Positions 1 through 14,396 of a stretch of 64,000 nucleotides of DNA are shown piece by piece. The stretch lies in NCBI GenBank assembly GCA_003116995.1, contig BDSL01000016.1, forward strand, positions 992,001-1,056,000. The letters are read 5' to 3'. The position numbers and the translations under genes are program-made. Position 1 is the first letter of the stretch. The number at the start of each line of letters is the position of its first letter. Origin of the DNA: Yamagishiella unicocca (Eukaryota; Chlorophyta; Chlorophyceae; Chlamydomonadales; Volvocaceae). Below the pieces are notes generated by a model. It did no database searches, was not told the DNA's origin, and worked only from the letters and a program-made list of their open reading frames with translations.

Positions 1-3000
1 CAGAATGAGCACGGAGATCGTGATCCGACCGCCATCAGAGATGGACGAGCTGCAGGAAAAAAGAAAATAACAGAGCGCAGTTCTGCGTTTTATTCGACGA
101 TAGAGGACCGCAACGACACGAAGCGCAAGCTAATCTGTCAGTCATCCCTTCAAGACGACGGCCCGCACGTACGTCCCTAAACAGGCAACGCGGCTCAAAC
201 AATGGTGCCCCATGAAACGCAAACATGCCCTTCGTCTTCCATTGCGGGCCCCCCATGCATCCAGTAGCGCCTCAAGGAGACAGAAATCCGGACCTGAAGC
301 CGAAGTACAACGACAGGTACAGCGTGGTGAGCAGAGTGCCCAGAGAGAAGAGCTCCAAGTTGTTGGTATACATGTGGTGGTACGGCATTGCGGCCAGTTG
401 GATACCCTGGTTGGGAGGGAGCAGTCGCGGCATCCTTCATATGAGATGCCACTGAGCTATGCACCCAAGCAGCTCACAGGCAGCATCAGCCGACGGGGCA
501 GCGCGGCGACCCCAGTGCATCTCCACTCGCCATGAGGTGAGGCGATATGTCACCTCTGGATCCGCCATCAACCGCATCTGATATCAGGACGTAAATTGCG
601 CACACACTAGACACCGGCGTGTACACCTACCGTTGCGATAACGAGGACGCATATAACCAGCAGGAGCTGCACACCGGGCGAGGTGGGGCCGTCCACCAGA
701 GTAACAATCACGGCGATGAAAAGCTTGCGAAGCATGACCACGCTCTCCCACCACGCGTATCTACAAGAAGGGAGGAACACATGACAGTTAATCGCACGGT
801 GCAACTGGGTACACAGCAACAGCACGCCCGACGAACCTGCCTGCACTAGATCCCAGCAACCGAAAAGCATTCAGCGAGTTTATTATGATGTAACCGGTTC
901 CAAACGTGCTGGTACTTAGGTTGTCAGTCATAATAAGTAAGCGAAGGACAGTGTAAGGAGAAGGACAGTGTAAGGATATGAATGCAGAGGTTTGCAATGA
1001 AGGCCTAACTGGAGTTCTGGAACCACTTGGAAGTTACCACAACATCGATGCGCGGCGTGTTTCCTTTCAGTGCACACCCCTGTCCCGGCCGCCCTTGCTG
1101 TGCTCACTTGGACTTAAAGTCCGCCAGGAAGAACTCCGTCATGTCCTCAGTGAAGCGGATGTTGTTCATGCACGGAAGCTTGCCCGTCATCAGCAAGGCG
1201 CTCATCAGAGGCCAGCCTGGCGGGTCGGCAAATTACATTCCGCGCAGTTAGTTTGGCACAAGCTTCTCCAGCGGCCATCGAGCAAAGTGCCGCCACAGGC
1301 GATTAAGACAAGGCACTGGGCAAGCAAGGCGAGGCGTGCAATAGCGAACAACATGGGCGGCAGTGATGCTGCAGGTAAAGCGGGACACGGTCTACTCACC
1401 AATCGCGATCAGCAGCACCCCGGGCAACCCCAGGCCCAGGGTGAGAGCCAGATGCGGGCCCTCGTAGCACTCGAGCGCGAAATCCTGCGACCAGACTCGA
1501 TCCGTCTGCAACCCAAGGCCAGCCTGTGACAGCCACACATTTGGAGGGCGGGCAGATGAACTTCCAGAGATGGAACATACGACAACATATCTCTGGCGGA
1601 ATCATGTAACTCGAGCATAATTAATGGGAGGTTCAACTCGAAGGTAATTATGGGAGGTTTGTACAATACATAGCGTACAATACATAGCACACGTTCACCG
1701 CATCCAGGGGACACGCGATAAGCTGTTTTGCTAGGGGAGGGTTAAGGAGTGTCATTGGCACCAGGAGTGTCTAGGAACAGCAGGGCTCACTTACCGCAAG
1801 CGGGTTGACGGTGGACAATGAGTTGACGTCCACGCAGTTGAAGATGGTCATTAGTGACTGTACGACTGATGGGTAGAAGAAGAAAAATATCGTGATGAAC
1901 GTTACAATAAGCTGGCGGCCTAAGTAAGTGTCCAAGTGCATTGCGAACGTAGGCATCCGCAAGTGCCGCTTCCGACGCTTCTTCGTCACGCGCTTCGCAT
2001 AGTACCTGAAAGCAGAAGGGGCAAGCGATTTTGGGATTGAGCTCTCATGTGACGTCAGGATCTCAGGAACATGTTGATCTGCTCGGGATTTCCCGAAGAA
2101 TGGCTTCTGATCACAAGGACCTAGAAAGCTGCCATGCACAAGGATGCTAGCAATTCACCCACAATGTGTGTTCATACGCAGGAAAACGTTGTGGCGTGTA
2201 AGGATTATGGAAGAACCTTGACGAAGACACGAGAAGCGTCCCCACCCCGTTTAGCCAAAACACCACAGCCCGAATCACCGTGTTGCAAACTTACGGCATG
2301 ATCACGTAGTAGTCGAGGATGTTGAAAAGGATAAAGTAAATGACGGAGCCAGCGAAGATGTAGAGTGGTGCCAGCACAGTGAGGATGACCCGCACAAATG
2401 CCTTGGAGACGCCGGAATCGTTGGACAGTGAGCAGTCCAAGGATACCAAGATGCCTGCGAGGTGAACAGGTTGCGGCTTGATGGTACAAGCCCACAGGAG
2501 CCAGCAGCACAAGATCCAGCAATTGCATACTTTGGAATGCTGACCGAACGCTTTAGATTCTGCGTACAGGAGGCGTGCTTGGACTAGCTGTACCTCTTTT
2601 TGTTCCTTTTCGCTTACTTCTATGCGATACATGTATTATGTATGTGGCATAACAAAAGGCGTGTGGCATAACAGAAGCAGGCACAATAGCAGGCCTTGGC
2701 ACGCACTCAAGCCTTGCGTGGCATGATTCTGGAGCCCACCTGGGTAGCTGATTGCCTGGTTGTTAATGCGATAGTACACATCTACAACACCGGGGATGTC
2801 AAGCGGCACGTTCTGCAGCAGAGCCAGCACCTGTAGCAGTTGCGATGGAGATTCAGATAGTAGCGACCAAAAACACGAATACAAGCAGGGTTTTCTAGGG
2901 ACCATTTGCTGGCACTAAGAGGCTCCACGTCATTATCAGCTGATGCACAGCAAGACAAACGCACCTGCACATAGCTGACAAAGATTTTGACGACGGTCGA

Positions 3001-6000
3001 CTGGTGGGCACGTTGGCGTGCGTACAGGGTCCTGCGGCGGGCTTCTTCAGCGGCTTGGCTGCGTTCAGCAGCCGATTGGTGGTCCGCCCCGACCGGAGGA
3101 GCGTTCATGTGCTGCCTTGGCGTTTGCGTTGGCGAGCCTTGCATTAAAGGAACGGACTGTAGCATCACGCCTGGAGGGACGACAGGCTGTGAAAAGGATT
3201 CGCCTGTGGCGCCCTGGTCGCATTCAGCGGCTTGAACCTACAATCGTATCCAACGACAAGTTTGGCAAACTTAGGAAGGAGTCTTGTCCTGGATACCGTA
3301 GTGCTTGTCAGCAAAAAACACAAAAATCGCATCGAAAAAAGCAAGCCCGAGTCAAGCTAAACATTCAACCTGCCATGACTTTGGTCATTTCAGTCGATCA
3401 ACTACGTTGGGTCGTTGAGATGAACAAGCTTTCTCAGAGCCTCACCTCATGCGGAACATCTGAGACTTCACCCCGCGGGATCTCCACACCGTGATCGTCG
3501 TACAGGATGTTTGTGTAGTCGGTGCCCTCAGCCACAGGCCCCGGAGCGGAGGTGTAACTGCCGTTACCCTGCTCAAACCTGCTCCATGGGGGCGATGCCT
3601 TGCGCTGATCGTCACGAGGACTCCACTGTGGCCTCCGCATGGGCACGCCAAGCACAGAGTGCGCGCGCAGGGCAGCCTCGAAATTGGGAAAGGGCTGTGG
3701 TGGTGCCGCCCTGCCCTTTGGTGTACCTGGCGCACTGGCATAGTGGCCACGAGCAGCTGCAACCACGGGGTCCATATAGTCGAAGGCAATCGGCTCGCCT
3801 TCTGGAAGCTGGCTGTGCGTGTTGTCATGAAGGATCCCCATTCCATCAATAGGGAGTGAGCCAGCTGCCGTAGCTGCCGCAAGCATAGCCTGGTACTGAG
3901 CGGCGCCAGCACTAGGAGAGCTGCTTTGCACGATGCCATGTCCGGCCGAAGGGTTATGCCGGGAGGCTTTGTTCTTGCCCTTGTCGGTCACACCACCAAC
4001 AAGTTTGCCAGGCATCCGCTGCTCCTTCAAGCTCGAGTATATGGTGAATGCGAGGAGGCTGAGGGTCAGTAACGTGACAAGCGCGTAGTACAGGTTGTTC
4101 AGAGCCTGCAACCAAATGGGAGGAGTGTTGGCAGGTCAGAACACTGCTGGCAGGGAAGATTAATGCTGCCAGCATCGACCTGCGAACACCGTCTCCTAAA
4201 TGTAGGCCTCCCGCACTGCATCACGAAATGGGCAAATACTGGACGCATTGGAGATAATGGCACTCCCGGTTTTGTCCCGTGTCTACTACGACCCTACTAC
4301 GATCCTACAAGAGGTAGGATTTCCAACACATCCAGCAATCAGGCACTGAGTGCGTTGTCACAGTAAGTATGTCGTTTTAAACGTCACCGATGTTTTGCTT
4401 TCGAACAACGTCGATGCTACACGTCAGTTGCAAGAAACAAACACTACATCATTACCCGTAGCTGCACGAACCTACCCGAGAAGGGCACTTGCCACAAGTG
4501 GCGATCTTTCGCCAGCCATAACCGGGCATGCATTCCCCACATAGGGTGCCCGTGTAGCCCTCAGCGCACTGGGTTTGTTGGTACTCAGGCCTGCACCAAA
4601 TTGCCACAACACGAGTCACGTAGGCCAAGACAACAACACAAGCCATGGGTGCCTGCCCCAATCATGATGCACGATTAGCCAGGAGGCCACACGCACATAC
4701 TTGCTCCCAGTGTCCTCAAAGGGTAGCAGCCCTATTGTGTATGGGCAAATCAATGGGGCCTATTGATTCTGAGCAAACATGCCGCTAACAATTAATGCAT
4801 GCATTACCATGCTACGGAACCAACCACAAATTGAAGGATAGGTGTATTGTTTGACACAACTCACAGGTAGGCAGCTGTTGCAAGCAACACTTGTGTTATA
4901 TCATCTTCATCACTGATCGCCTTCTCTTGCAGTAGTCGCCGTCCACGCATAGATGATAAGAGGTGTGCATATGCTGCCAAGGCAGCTTGGTCCGCCACCG
5001 TGTTGGAAGCGTTCAGCTGTATTTGACGGGCAGCCTGAGATGTGCAGGAAAACACATGCCGGAACATGCGAGCATACAAACACAAATTATTATGTGCCTT
5101 ACTGTAAACTGAAATCCTGGCATGCAATCCATCAGCACAAGGTGGCGGGTACATGGGTTACAGTAGCTACACAAAAAAATGTTTGAGGGTGGAGGGTCTC
5201 TGCCTGGCCCTGGTCTCTGCCTGGCCCTGGTCTCTGCCTAGCCCTGGTCTCTGCCTAGCCCTGGTCTCTGCCTAGCCCTGGTCTCACCTGCCATACTCGT
5301 AACTGGATCTGCGACAGAAGACTTGATCTGTTTGCAGATGTGCACGAGTCTGGGTTTGGACACTCGATTACCTGAAGTGGCAGAATCAGCACTTCCTTTG
5401 TAAGCACATTTACAACCATGTTGTGATCTTCCAAGAGTGATTGTTCTGGGGACCTGACATCGCAAACCGCCCGTGGTGAGTTAGCTTACACGCATGTGAC
5501 ACCTTAGCATTGGAACGTGTATTTGCTGTGCAGCAGTCAATCAGTGCATCGCTTCCGCCTTTGCCACTCCGGATTAGTTCCCGTAAACAAGCATAATATA
5601 TCCTTGCACGTCAACCATTATCCATTCCTGCTACCACTTGCACTTGAAAACATTCTGGATGACTGGATGGCCGGCTGCACTGCTGTGGCCAGTTGTTGCA
5701 CAATTTCCAAACACGAGGAACACCCCCCGTTCCTGTTTACCATTCCTAGCATACGTAGCTGTACACGGATATTCGCATATTTATGTGCCATGTATGACAT
5801 AGTGCCATGTGTCACTATAGTGCCGGAGTCGTTACATCTGGCCACACTGCTGTTCAGGCAACCTAACAAGGCAAAGGACACGGACCATACGCCAATTGCC
5901 AACGTCGTGTAGGTACAAAGTGTACAGTGTAGGTAGGTGCAAAGTAACAGTTGATGGGGCACTTAATCCATGCGGACTCGAGCTCACCTCCTCACTGAAG

Positions 6001-9000
6001 AAGCTAACATGCCAATAACCATCTTCAGGCACCATGAATCCAACTGGGTCACAGCTGTCGTCAGATTTGCATGCTGATGGGTCTGGATAAGCACAGTTTG
6101 CGTTATCAGGACATGGTTGGCAAGTGACCTGCAGAAGAAATAGGAAAACAAGAGTAATGGCAATTGCCATGCACGAAACAATACAATTGCAGCACTTACC
6201 GAAGAAACGTTCAAGTTGTATGAGGAAGGATCGCATGGGATGCACTCATCAAGATTCTTGGGTGAAAGGAACTCATTTATTGCGCATGGCCGCACATAAA
6301 TTTGCACCTGCAATAAGTAATGCTGAATGATCAAATAATTGCTGCTGCTATCAACAACTGCTCGTAACAACTGTAATTATCAAGGAAAACAAAGGCAGCC
6401 GGTATGCAACGCACCTCTGCCTCTAGTAGCTCACGAAACGGACTGTACAGCAGGCCCGTCATGCTGACATTGTGAAGACCCTCCCTGGCCCGTAGCCGCA
6501 ATGAAGAGAAATCAGCTGAGCCATTAAAAGCTGGAATTGTGACAGCACCAGAAACCTGTAGGAAAGCGACATTCCATAAGATGGCATTCTCACAAGGCTA
6601 AGGCGGGCTACGGAGGCCATATGTAGCGGAGTTTCGGCTGTTAGGACACACCTCGGTGGAATCAGCTTGCACAATTACGAGCGGTTGTGTTGAGCTGTCA
6701 CCAACACAAGGTTGCCCCAGCCAGTCGTGAACGGTCACATTGAATTTTATGTCTGTGTTAGACGTATAAAAATCCAGCCGATGTGGATTCTGCATGTGGA
6801 AGGAAAATGTTGCATATAAAACCGTATTACTATGATTTTGACGTTAAATATGATTTCCAACAGTGCATCCCTCACCATCAAGAAGTAAGGCGTTGATGAA
6901 ATGTCACTGCCTGTACCTGCTGAGTTCCCCCAATTCGCGCAGGGTAAATGAACGTAGGGGATACCCAGCCAGTCTGGATTGTCGACAGCGGTTCCGTTGA
7001 CAATCACAGGGACAGCGTCAATTGGAATCCACCCGGTGGGTATGGCTGAGTTGCTGTTCGTTAGCACCACATTCCCTTCATTGGTCAGAAAGGCGCCCCT
7101 TGCAGCGACAACTTGCTGATTGGCGGTGAGTACAGTTGCGTTAGGCGACACACTGTTCACAAACACCGCACGTCCTTGCAATGTTAAGCTCCCATTGACA
7201 AGTTGCAATGGACTAGCTGACGAGTTTGTGGGTCCACCAACAGTGGAGAGCAACCGGTTCTGGTTTTCCATTGTCAGCTGCTTGTACGAGTTTGCAGGTC
7301 CCTTTCTTCCAGGTGTAATCAACGTGATGTTGTACGGCATACTCTGTGACACAGTGCTGGTCGTCGGCAAGCCAAAGAGAGCCCTGCCGTCAGTTGCAAA
7401 GACGTGTGACTTATCGGTGGAGCATGATGCAACTTGGAGTACGCCTTCGTGCGTCCAGAAAACACCACCACCACGACTTGTCGCATTATTGCCTGTCAGA
7501 GGTGGAAAAGGGGATGGGGGGCGAGGGGCAAGGGCCTGACAAAGGCGGAAGCAGGGTGGAAGATACAACACATTACTGTGTTACATCGTTCTCATGCTGA
7601 TGAGGCTTACTATAAATTGCAAATGCTTTCTCCTTCTGTGTATCATGCATGGAAAGTTTGTGGTTCGTGTTTATGTTTTTATTGCTTGGAGGCATCACGT
7701 TGGCACACGCACGAGCCCACCATGGGCATGTCGTGGGCAGCGTGGGTGGCAAGGAAGTGCCATTGCTCGTGATACAGGATACACGACTCATACTTATTTT
7801 ATTCGAGACAATTTTACATGAGTGCTAGGCACCAGCATACATGTTGCGCAAGGCCTTCGTCAAGCTTAAGCGCTTTCTACCTCCCAAGCAAAAAGAAAGG
7901 ACAAACGAGGATCCATTGGTCCGTCAAGTGTTGGAATTTGTGTTACCTGTTATGTTTACCAGGCTCAAGACGACTTGGTAGCAACCAGCTTGCAGGATAC
8001 AGTCCAGCCCCTCAGCAACGTAGATGGCAGCGCCATCCTTGGCAGAGTTTTTGATCATATCGGATGAAGAAATCTGTTTCAATGGTGCGTTTGTTAGGGA
8101 AGTAAACACGAACTACAAATGATGAGCGTAACTTTACTTACAACGGTTTTTTTATTGGCTTGACCAACAACACACATAGCTCCGCCACCCCCATTATAAC
8201 ATGGATGAGCTTTTGCTGTAGCATAATCCCTCTCACGACCATAAAGACCAGAGAAATTACCGAAGAGAGGTGGTACTGAGGCATTGTTTGCCGCAAAACG
8301 CGCCATTGTTATATTGGCCTGCAGCACAGGAAGGGTGTCATAACAACAGTACAATATGTCTGCTGATTGGGCTTCTTCATAATTAGCTCACCTGACCGTT
8401 GCCTTCAAGGTACATGGCACCACCACCATTGGCAAGATTTTTATAAAACAGGATTGCAGGATGGTCCAATACTTTCCCAGACTCTTCCGTGATCACGAAA
8501 GATCTAGCAGCAATATTGTAAACCCTTTGCCTGAGAGTCAAGTTGAAGATGATGGAATCTGTATCATACATGTACACAGCTCCACCAATAAGGGCAGAGT
8601 TTTCAGCGAACAAGTAACGATACGGCAACCTGGGGCTTTTCACGGGCATTCCAGCAGCCTCAGCAATTTCACTTGGCACATCCTCATAGGAAATTGGGCT
8701 AGTATCAATGTCTTTGGATGTACCAGGCTGAATCATGAACGATGGCGATGATATCACGGAAATCGCACCACCTGCACACGAATTCGACCTTAGCAAGCTT
8801 GCTCAGAAGAATGCCATCCGATGAAAGTCACAACGTACCATACTTGGCACTGTTACCAATGAAGCTCCCGTTTGTTTGCATGAGAAACTCCGCAGAAAAC
8901 GCGTAGATTGCACCGCCATAACCGGGATCAATGAAAGACAGGACTGGAGCCTTGCTGGTACTTGAGACAACGACTGGTGTTGTGTCAGGCCAGGCCCAAG

Positions 9001-12000
9001 GATGAACGACAGTATTGTTTATAAAGGTAGAGAAGCGAACAGTACAAGACCGCAGCCTGCAAAGAGAAATACTGATGGTCATATCTAGAAATGCCATTAA
9101 ACCATCACAGATAGCTGCGTACCTTGACACAGCCAAAGCGCCACCCATAATGGCAACATTGTCCTTGAAGACAGACTGGATGACTGTCAGTGCAACGCTG
9201 TCCACAACACGAAGGGCACCTCCCGCGTGACCCAGCACCTGCAGCATAACAATGTCAATAGGACATACATGACGTACAACTGCATGTCGACCATCACACA
9301 AGCAGCTGCGCACGTACCTTATTGCCGCTCATTGCACATGCTTGCACCTGTAAGCCCGCACTGGAAGCAAATATGGCACCTGTGCGCAGTGTAATAACCC
9401 AGTTGGTTTACACCATTGTGTTGTACAGGAAGTTACAGAACAGGAACTACGACGCTTACCACCTCCTGCTTGATCCAGCACAGCAAGGCCACGTTCAGCT
9501 GGGTTGATGAGCGCCACATTGTCAGTGAAGGTACACGTTGAGACCTCCATTCCAACTTGCTTGCCCGGGGCGATGTTACTGGCAGAGAGAGCACCACCAT
9601 TCCGGCCTGAAACAGGAGTATGCTAGGTTACAATGGTGGTGGTGGGTGAGGCACACAGCACTCGCTTACCAGCAGTGTTGCCAACAAAGTCATTGCCCTG
9701 CAAAACCATTGAAGATGTACCAATTGCATTTTCCATCCAGACCGCCCCTCCATCGAACGACTGAGCCGTGTTGAACACGAACCTACAAGTGGTGATAAGG
9801 AGCGCTGCCTGTCACAAAGTACTCGAGGGTTCGCATAGTCATGCCATGTGACCACCGTGAGATCAATTCACCAAGGCTAGAGGGCAATTTACAATGTTGC
9901 GTGTTATGTAGGGCTTGTAAGCGATGTTCATTCTGGAAATAAAACGCTTTATGTGGACAACAGATATGCATTGTAAGTAGGAAAACATTGGATGGCGCAT
10001 AAGTCAGATGTGCATGGACCAGCAGTCCTAGCCAAATCCTTACAGGCTGGACGTTATCGTTATGAAGTCGAAGGACCTGACATAAACAGCTCCGCCACCC
10101 ACGACAGCCATGTTGCTGCGAAATTCGGTGTCGGCAATATGAATGCCGCCACCGCCCACATTCCATGCGAACACTGCAGCACCACCTGTCACGTAATCAG
10201 CATCATGTCAGATGTAACCTCAGGTATTAGGAAAAGTGATAAGAAGTGGTAACAAGTACACATGTATGAACAGTAAGAAGGAACAAATATACATACACCT
10301 AGCCATGCGGCATCTCACCATATGAATTGTCACCGCCTTCAGCGTCAGATAAGTTGTATGTCATCTGGTTGCTTTCAAACACGCTATTTGTGTTCACATT
10401 GGCCTGGTACACGCTGTCAAAATATATCCCTCCGTTTAAATTTCCAATAAACCTGCAGGTTATCGAGCAAGCCAACGGCATATTGATTGAGGGATGGCTC
10501 CTGATCTGAAACTCCCACGAATTAGCTATCATACCTGCACGTCTGAACAGACGCTTTGTAAACGTTGGGGATATACAAAGGCCTCTCTGCTGACAGGCAT
10601 GGCTCCGGTGACCACCTGTAGCATGTTGCATTTTGTGTTTAGATCAGGAGTTATTTTACACATACTTGTGGTATGACCAACCTACCTGCACGTATTGTTA
10701 GCGAAAGTGGTATCACTGACAACAACCTCTGTTCTCCCCGGCTGCGCGTCCTTGTCGATGACAGACACATCAGACGCCCTGATGTACAGGACACCAGTAG
10801 TGGACGACGGGTTGCCTGCACACGCAACGCGAGCTCAGTTCGCGTAGCTTGCTATGATGTTCGTTTACCTTCGGTCCCCGTTTGAGGGGATGCCTTCGAT
10901 TACCCCTTCGGGGGAACAGAACAAAAAGAAGGCTTCCCCCCAATAGCTATGACTCATAAAAAAAGACAGAGTCTAAATTCAAAACACAAAAGCGAGTAGC
11001 AAAATACCTCCACACAATACCTTTAAAGCGGCAATTCCGGACAGTGGCCTCATTTACAACACCACCTAACGGTGTCATCTGGATCTTGACCACATGGGAT
11101 GTGGGAGCTCCCAGATTAAACTCTGCTGATGAATCCTGGGACCACGCAAGGAAGCTGATGTAATCGAGCCACAGCTGGTTCAGCTTGTTTCCTGTGGTAA
11201 GTTTTGCAGTCACAGGTAAGAATACATTGTAATTTATATCACAAACCGTGAATGGGTTGCAGCCAGTGTGAGCGACAAATCTTACCAGTGAACGAACTGT
11301 CCTCAACCAGCGCCTTGTCCCTGACCTCGTCCAACCAGACTGCGCCCGTGCTATTCGAAATCTGCATGCAGAGCCAGTTTGTATTTTGTTGGCGGTTTCT
11401 TACAATACAGTAGTTCCAAGTTTGGGACATTATAAATTAGAAGATAAGTATCGGTATCCTGTAGCTCAACGAGACAAACCATGGAGCGAAGTGCCATGGG
11501 AGTACCAAGAACGTCCTTGCAGGACTGCCACATAATGCTTGGCAGGCATGGCAGCAAGTTGAAACTGATGTGCAGGCGGTAACATATGCACAAAGATGTA
11601 AGCAATGTTTTATCAAATGCGAAGACAGGGTGAGATGTTGACGAAAATTTGAAATGCGTCCTATGATTCGTTAATATTTTATTCGGTGTTGCGATTGTAT
11701 GACTACTGTGCTGGATTTTTCAGGGTGTGTCCTAACTCGACGGCGCAAGTTCCACACCTGACATTTGCTTATACTGGCTGCACGTGCCCACCGCAGCCAT
11801 ATTGCCGGCCAACCGCTGCTGTGATCTGTCACGGTCACGTTAGTTATACTGATATCAGCACTGTGGCGTGGGGGACCACCCGACCATGCTGAATCTCCAC
11901 CCGCTATCTCCATAAAGTCTGCAACGAGTGGAAACAAATTAAGGGCTCACCTTAATGCTGGTGGGGGTGTACAGGGGAAGCGGACATATAAATAACATCT

Positions 12001-14396
12001 AATTTTCATCATAAAAGAAAATAATACTAATTGCAATGTTGATATATAAAACATGTTTCGCTAATACATGTTTTCTGTTTCAGGTTGCATACATATTTAT
12101 AGACGATTTCCTCACGAATCCAAACCTCTACATATGTAATCAAAAATTCAGTTACTCATGAGGGTCACGCAAATGAGAAGCAAGCGCCAGAACAACGGCC
12201 TGAGATAATTGACATCGCATGACAACTTAAAACCTGTAACACGACATGCCGCTTACGAAGATCCCCCCTGTAGGAGACCGCCAGATGTGGCCGTGTATGA
12301 AACTTCATCGTCAAGCAAGCGAAAACGATTTCACCATGGCCAGCGTAACAGCTCCATTACGGACCAGCTGACAGAAAAATTCAAGGGTTTTGCAATGCTG
12401 TTCCAGATACGGGTATGTTGCCTTGCGATGGAGTCTGAGCAACCTTTCGTTGTAAGGGTGGAATAGTGTGGCGGGCCGTCCATGGGAGGATCGGATAAGT
12501 AGCCAACGCATTCCGTGAGGCAGGGCCATTGCAGATACCTCGTGTTTACACGTTAAGAAGGTAAAAGGTCAACGCGGTCTACGTGTTTGCATGAGAAGGT
12601 TTGTCGTGCAAGTGGCTGGATGGGTCGTACATTGTAACGCGCCCTTACAATGGGGGTTAATGGACTACAAACATCCCTTACATGTGTATGCAGTGTACGG
12701 GTAGTGCGTCTGGAGGGTTCCTTGCAATGGATAAGATTATGACGGGAAAAAAGAGATATGTCGAGTATGTATTGACAAGACATCTAGGATTGCAATTTTC
12801 TTTAGGGCGTATTAAGCCATTCGGGTCTCGGAGTCTACTAGCAGGGTCAAAACGTCCTGAGTTTGAAAGCCTTACCTGTTGCTGTGCTCATGATAGCCGC
12901 ACCGTCATTTCCGTTGTACGTCCCCGAAGCTATCCGAACGGTCATCTGGGCCGAGCTGGACACACCAGGTATTGGCGAGTTCCTCTGATGCAGGACCACG
13001 GCCCCAAGTGTGCGACCCGTCACCGTTGGATATTTAGCAGCATTCCTCATGTCGTCAGTGGCGTACTCCTGTTACGGATATTGAAAGTAGGGCAGTCGAC
13101 TTGGTGTTGATCAAATTACGTTCCGTTGCGAAGGGAACGTGCTGCCATCTTGTTACAACACTCGGTAAAAAGGATGGACACGTTACCGCCTGCTGCAGTA
13201 TACCGAGCACATGACGTGAAATACAAGGGCACACGGAGTGCTTCGCATATCCAGCAAACAAATACCATAATAAATGCGATCAATGAATTGCGAGGGGAGT
13301 CCTCAACACCTACCTGAGACGGCTCCTGGAAAGAGGTGAGCAGTGGATACGTATACGTCAACCATGGCGTCATGGCCCACAACAGTTTTGCCCCAGGGCC
13401 AGTAACTGGGACTTCAACGGCGTAATCGTAATCGTCGTCAGGTAGGTTCACCATTTCCTTCACCGTAACCCGTCGATCTGGCTCTTCGCCCCTATCCGTG
13501 GCTGGCTGCCAAAGGAGCCTGTTATTAGTGACCGTACAGCCCACGAGCTCTACCGCGCAGCTCTCAGAGCCATCACAGAGAACATACAAGGCACCCGTAG
13601 CGACGCCTGTTAGCAAAAACGTCGGAGGGTTACGGAACAACCTAGGACGCATGTATTGACAAATTGGCGCATGTGCCGTGCAAGCTTTCACCTGTATTGT
13701 TGCTGATTGTCACGTTATTGAAAGAGATGTTGCAGCTGTGGTTTTGGCGACACAGCACGGCAAATACCGTCTGCATATCGTCTTCAAACGGCCCAGCCTG
13801 CATGCGTAAGTCAATAACAACAAACGTCAGCGGCGTTAAGCAATGTAGATGACCTGGCATGACGGCGTGCTACATGTAGCAGACTGGTGTACCTTGAGAT
13901 CTGGGTGGATGGCCTTAGCGCTCTCCAGGTACGGCATTGAGTACAGCTTCCCTGCTTCGCTCTCCACCAGCTGACGGCGCTGCTTGGGATGTCGATGCTC
14001 CGGGTTGCGTCGGCCGTTCGCAATCATATCCCAGGAGTTGCCATATACCGCGTCCAGCAGTGAATCAGGCTGTGTCGCAGCCACCGACATACCCCGACGG
14101 CGGTGGTGCTTTCGAGTAAGCGTGGTGGCCGAAGCCAGCAAGCTTAGGCCGCTTGAACCGGCGATCTGACCGTGGCCTGCGAGCAACAGTAAAATGACGA
14201 ACGTTAAGATTGCCGCGCTGAATCGTGCCTGACAAGTACGGATGTACTGCAATGTGCATCGCCTAACTGTATGCGTACTTTTCGGCGCTAGATGAAAATT
14301 TGATTTGTTAGCAGCATCGTCTTGTGTGGGGGTGAGGCCGGGCAAGCGGCCGAAACGGGGAGGCAGCCTCAGGCGTGGGATTTGGATGGTTTCCAA
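1..14396 (-). CDS. Large Pmp-type beta-helix membrane protein, multi-exon, 3' end beyond the left edge
   Basis: Probable surface protein. Exons run leftward from 14396. The first (14396-13893) has a hydrophobic signal-like segment (LTFVILLLLAG), so the start is plausible but not certain. Exons between about 13.85 and 6.65 kb encode short beta-helix repeats with GGAxY/GGGAVY and F.xN motifs (near 10.1, 9.7, 9.2, 8.9, 8.7, 8.4 and 7.5 kb), as in polymorphic membrane protein repeats. Cysteine-rich exons follow at 6.3-6.0 kb and 5371-5288 (VIECPNPDSC), then an EGF-like segment near 4.5 kb (GYTGTLCGECMPGYG). The C-terminal part has hydrophobic helices in exons near 4.1, 2.4, 2.0-1.8, 1.5-1.4, 0.85-0.65 and 0.4-0.3 kb, with a long polar loop at about 4.0-3.4 kb. 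Another acceptor (ttttttcctgcag) lies about 50 bases from the edge and its exon stays open to base 1. Exon junctions checked at 4.9/4.6, 1.4/1.2 and 1.1/0.75 kb keep frame. Ligand and function are unknown. Confidence 0.75.
5195..5287 (-). repeat. 17-bp tandem array abutting a 5' splice site
   Basis: About five copies of a 17-bp unit (minus-strand core GAGACCAGGGCTAGGCA, with a C variant in two copies) start immediately after the donor of the beta-helix gene exon 5371-5288. The junction reads GGCAG|GTGAGACC, while internal copies read GGCAGAGACC, so they look like the junction without its GT. Confidence 0.85.

Noticed and set aside
6700..13900. Bacterial (chlamydial Pmp) contamination as the source of the beta-helix repeats
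   Set aside because: The repeats are split by many GT-AG introns and continue into eukaryotic EGF-like and multi-pass exons; such proteins are common in green algae.
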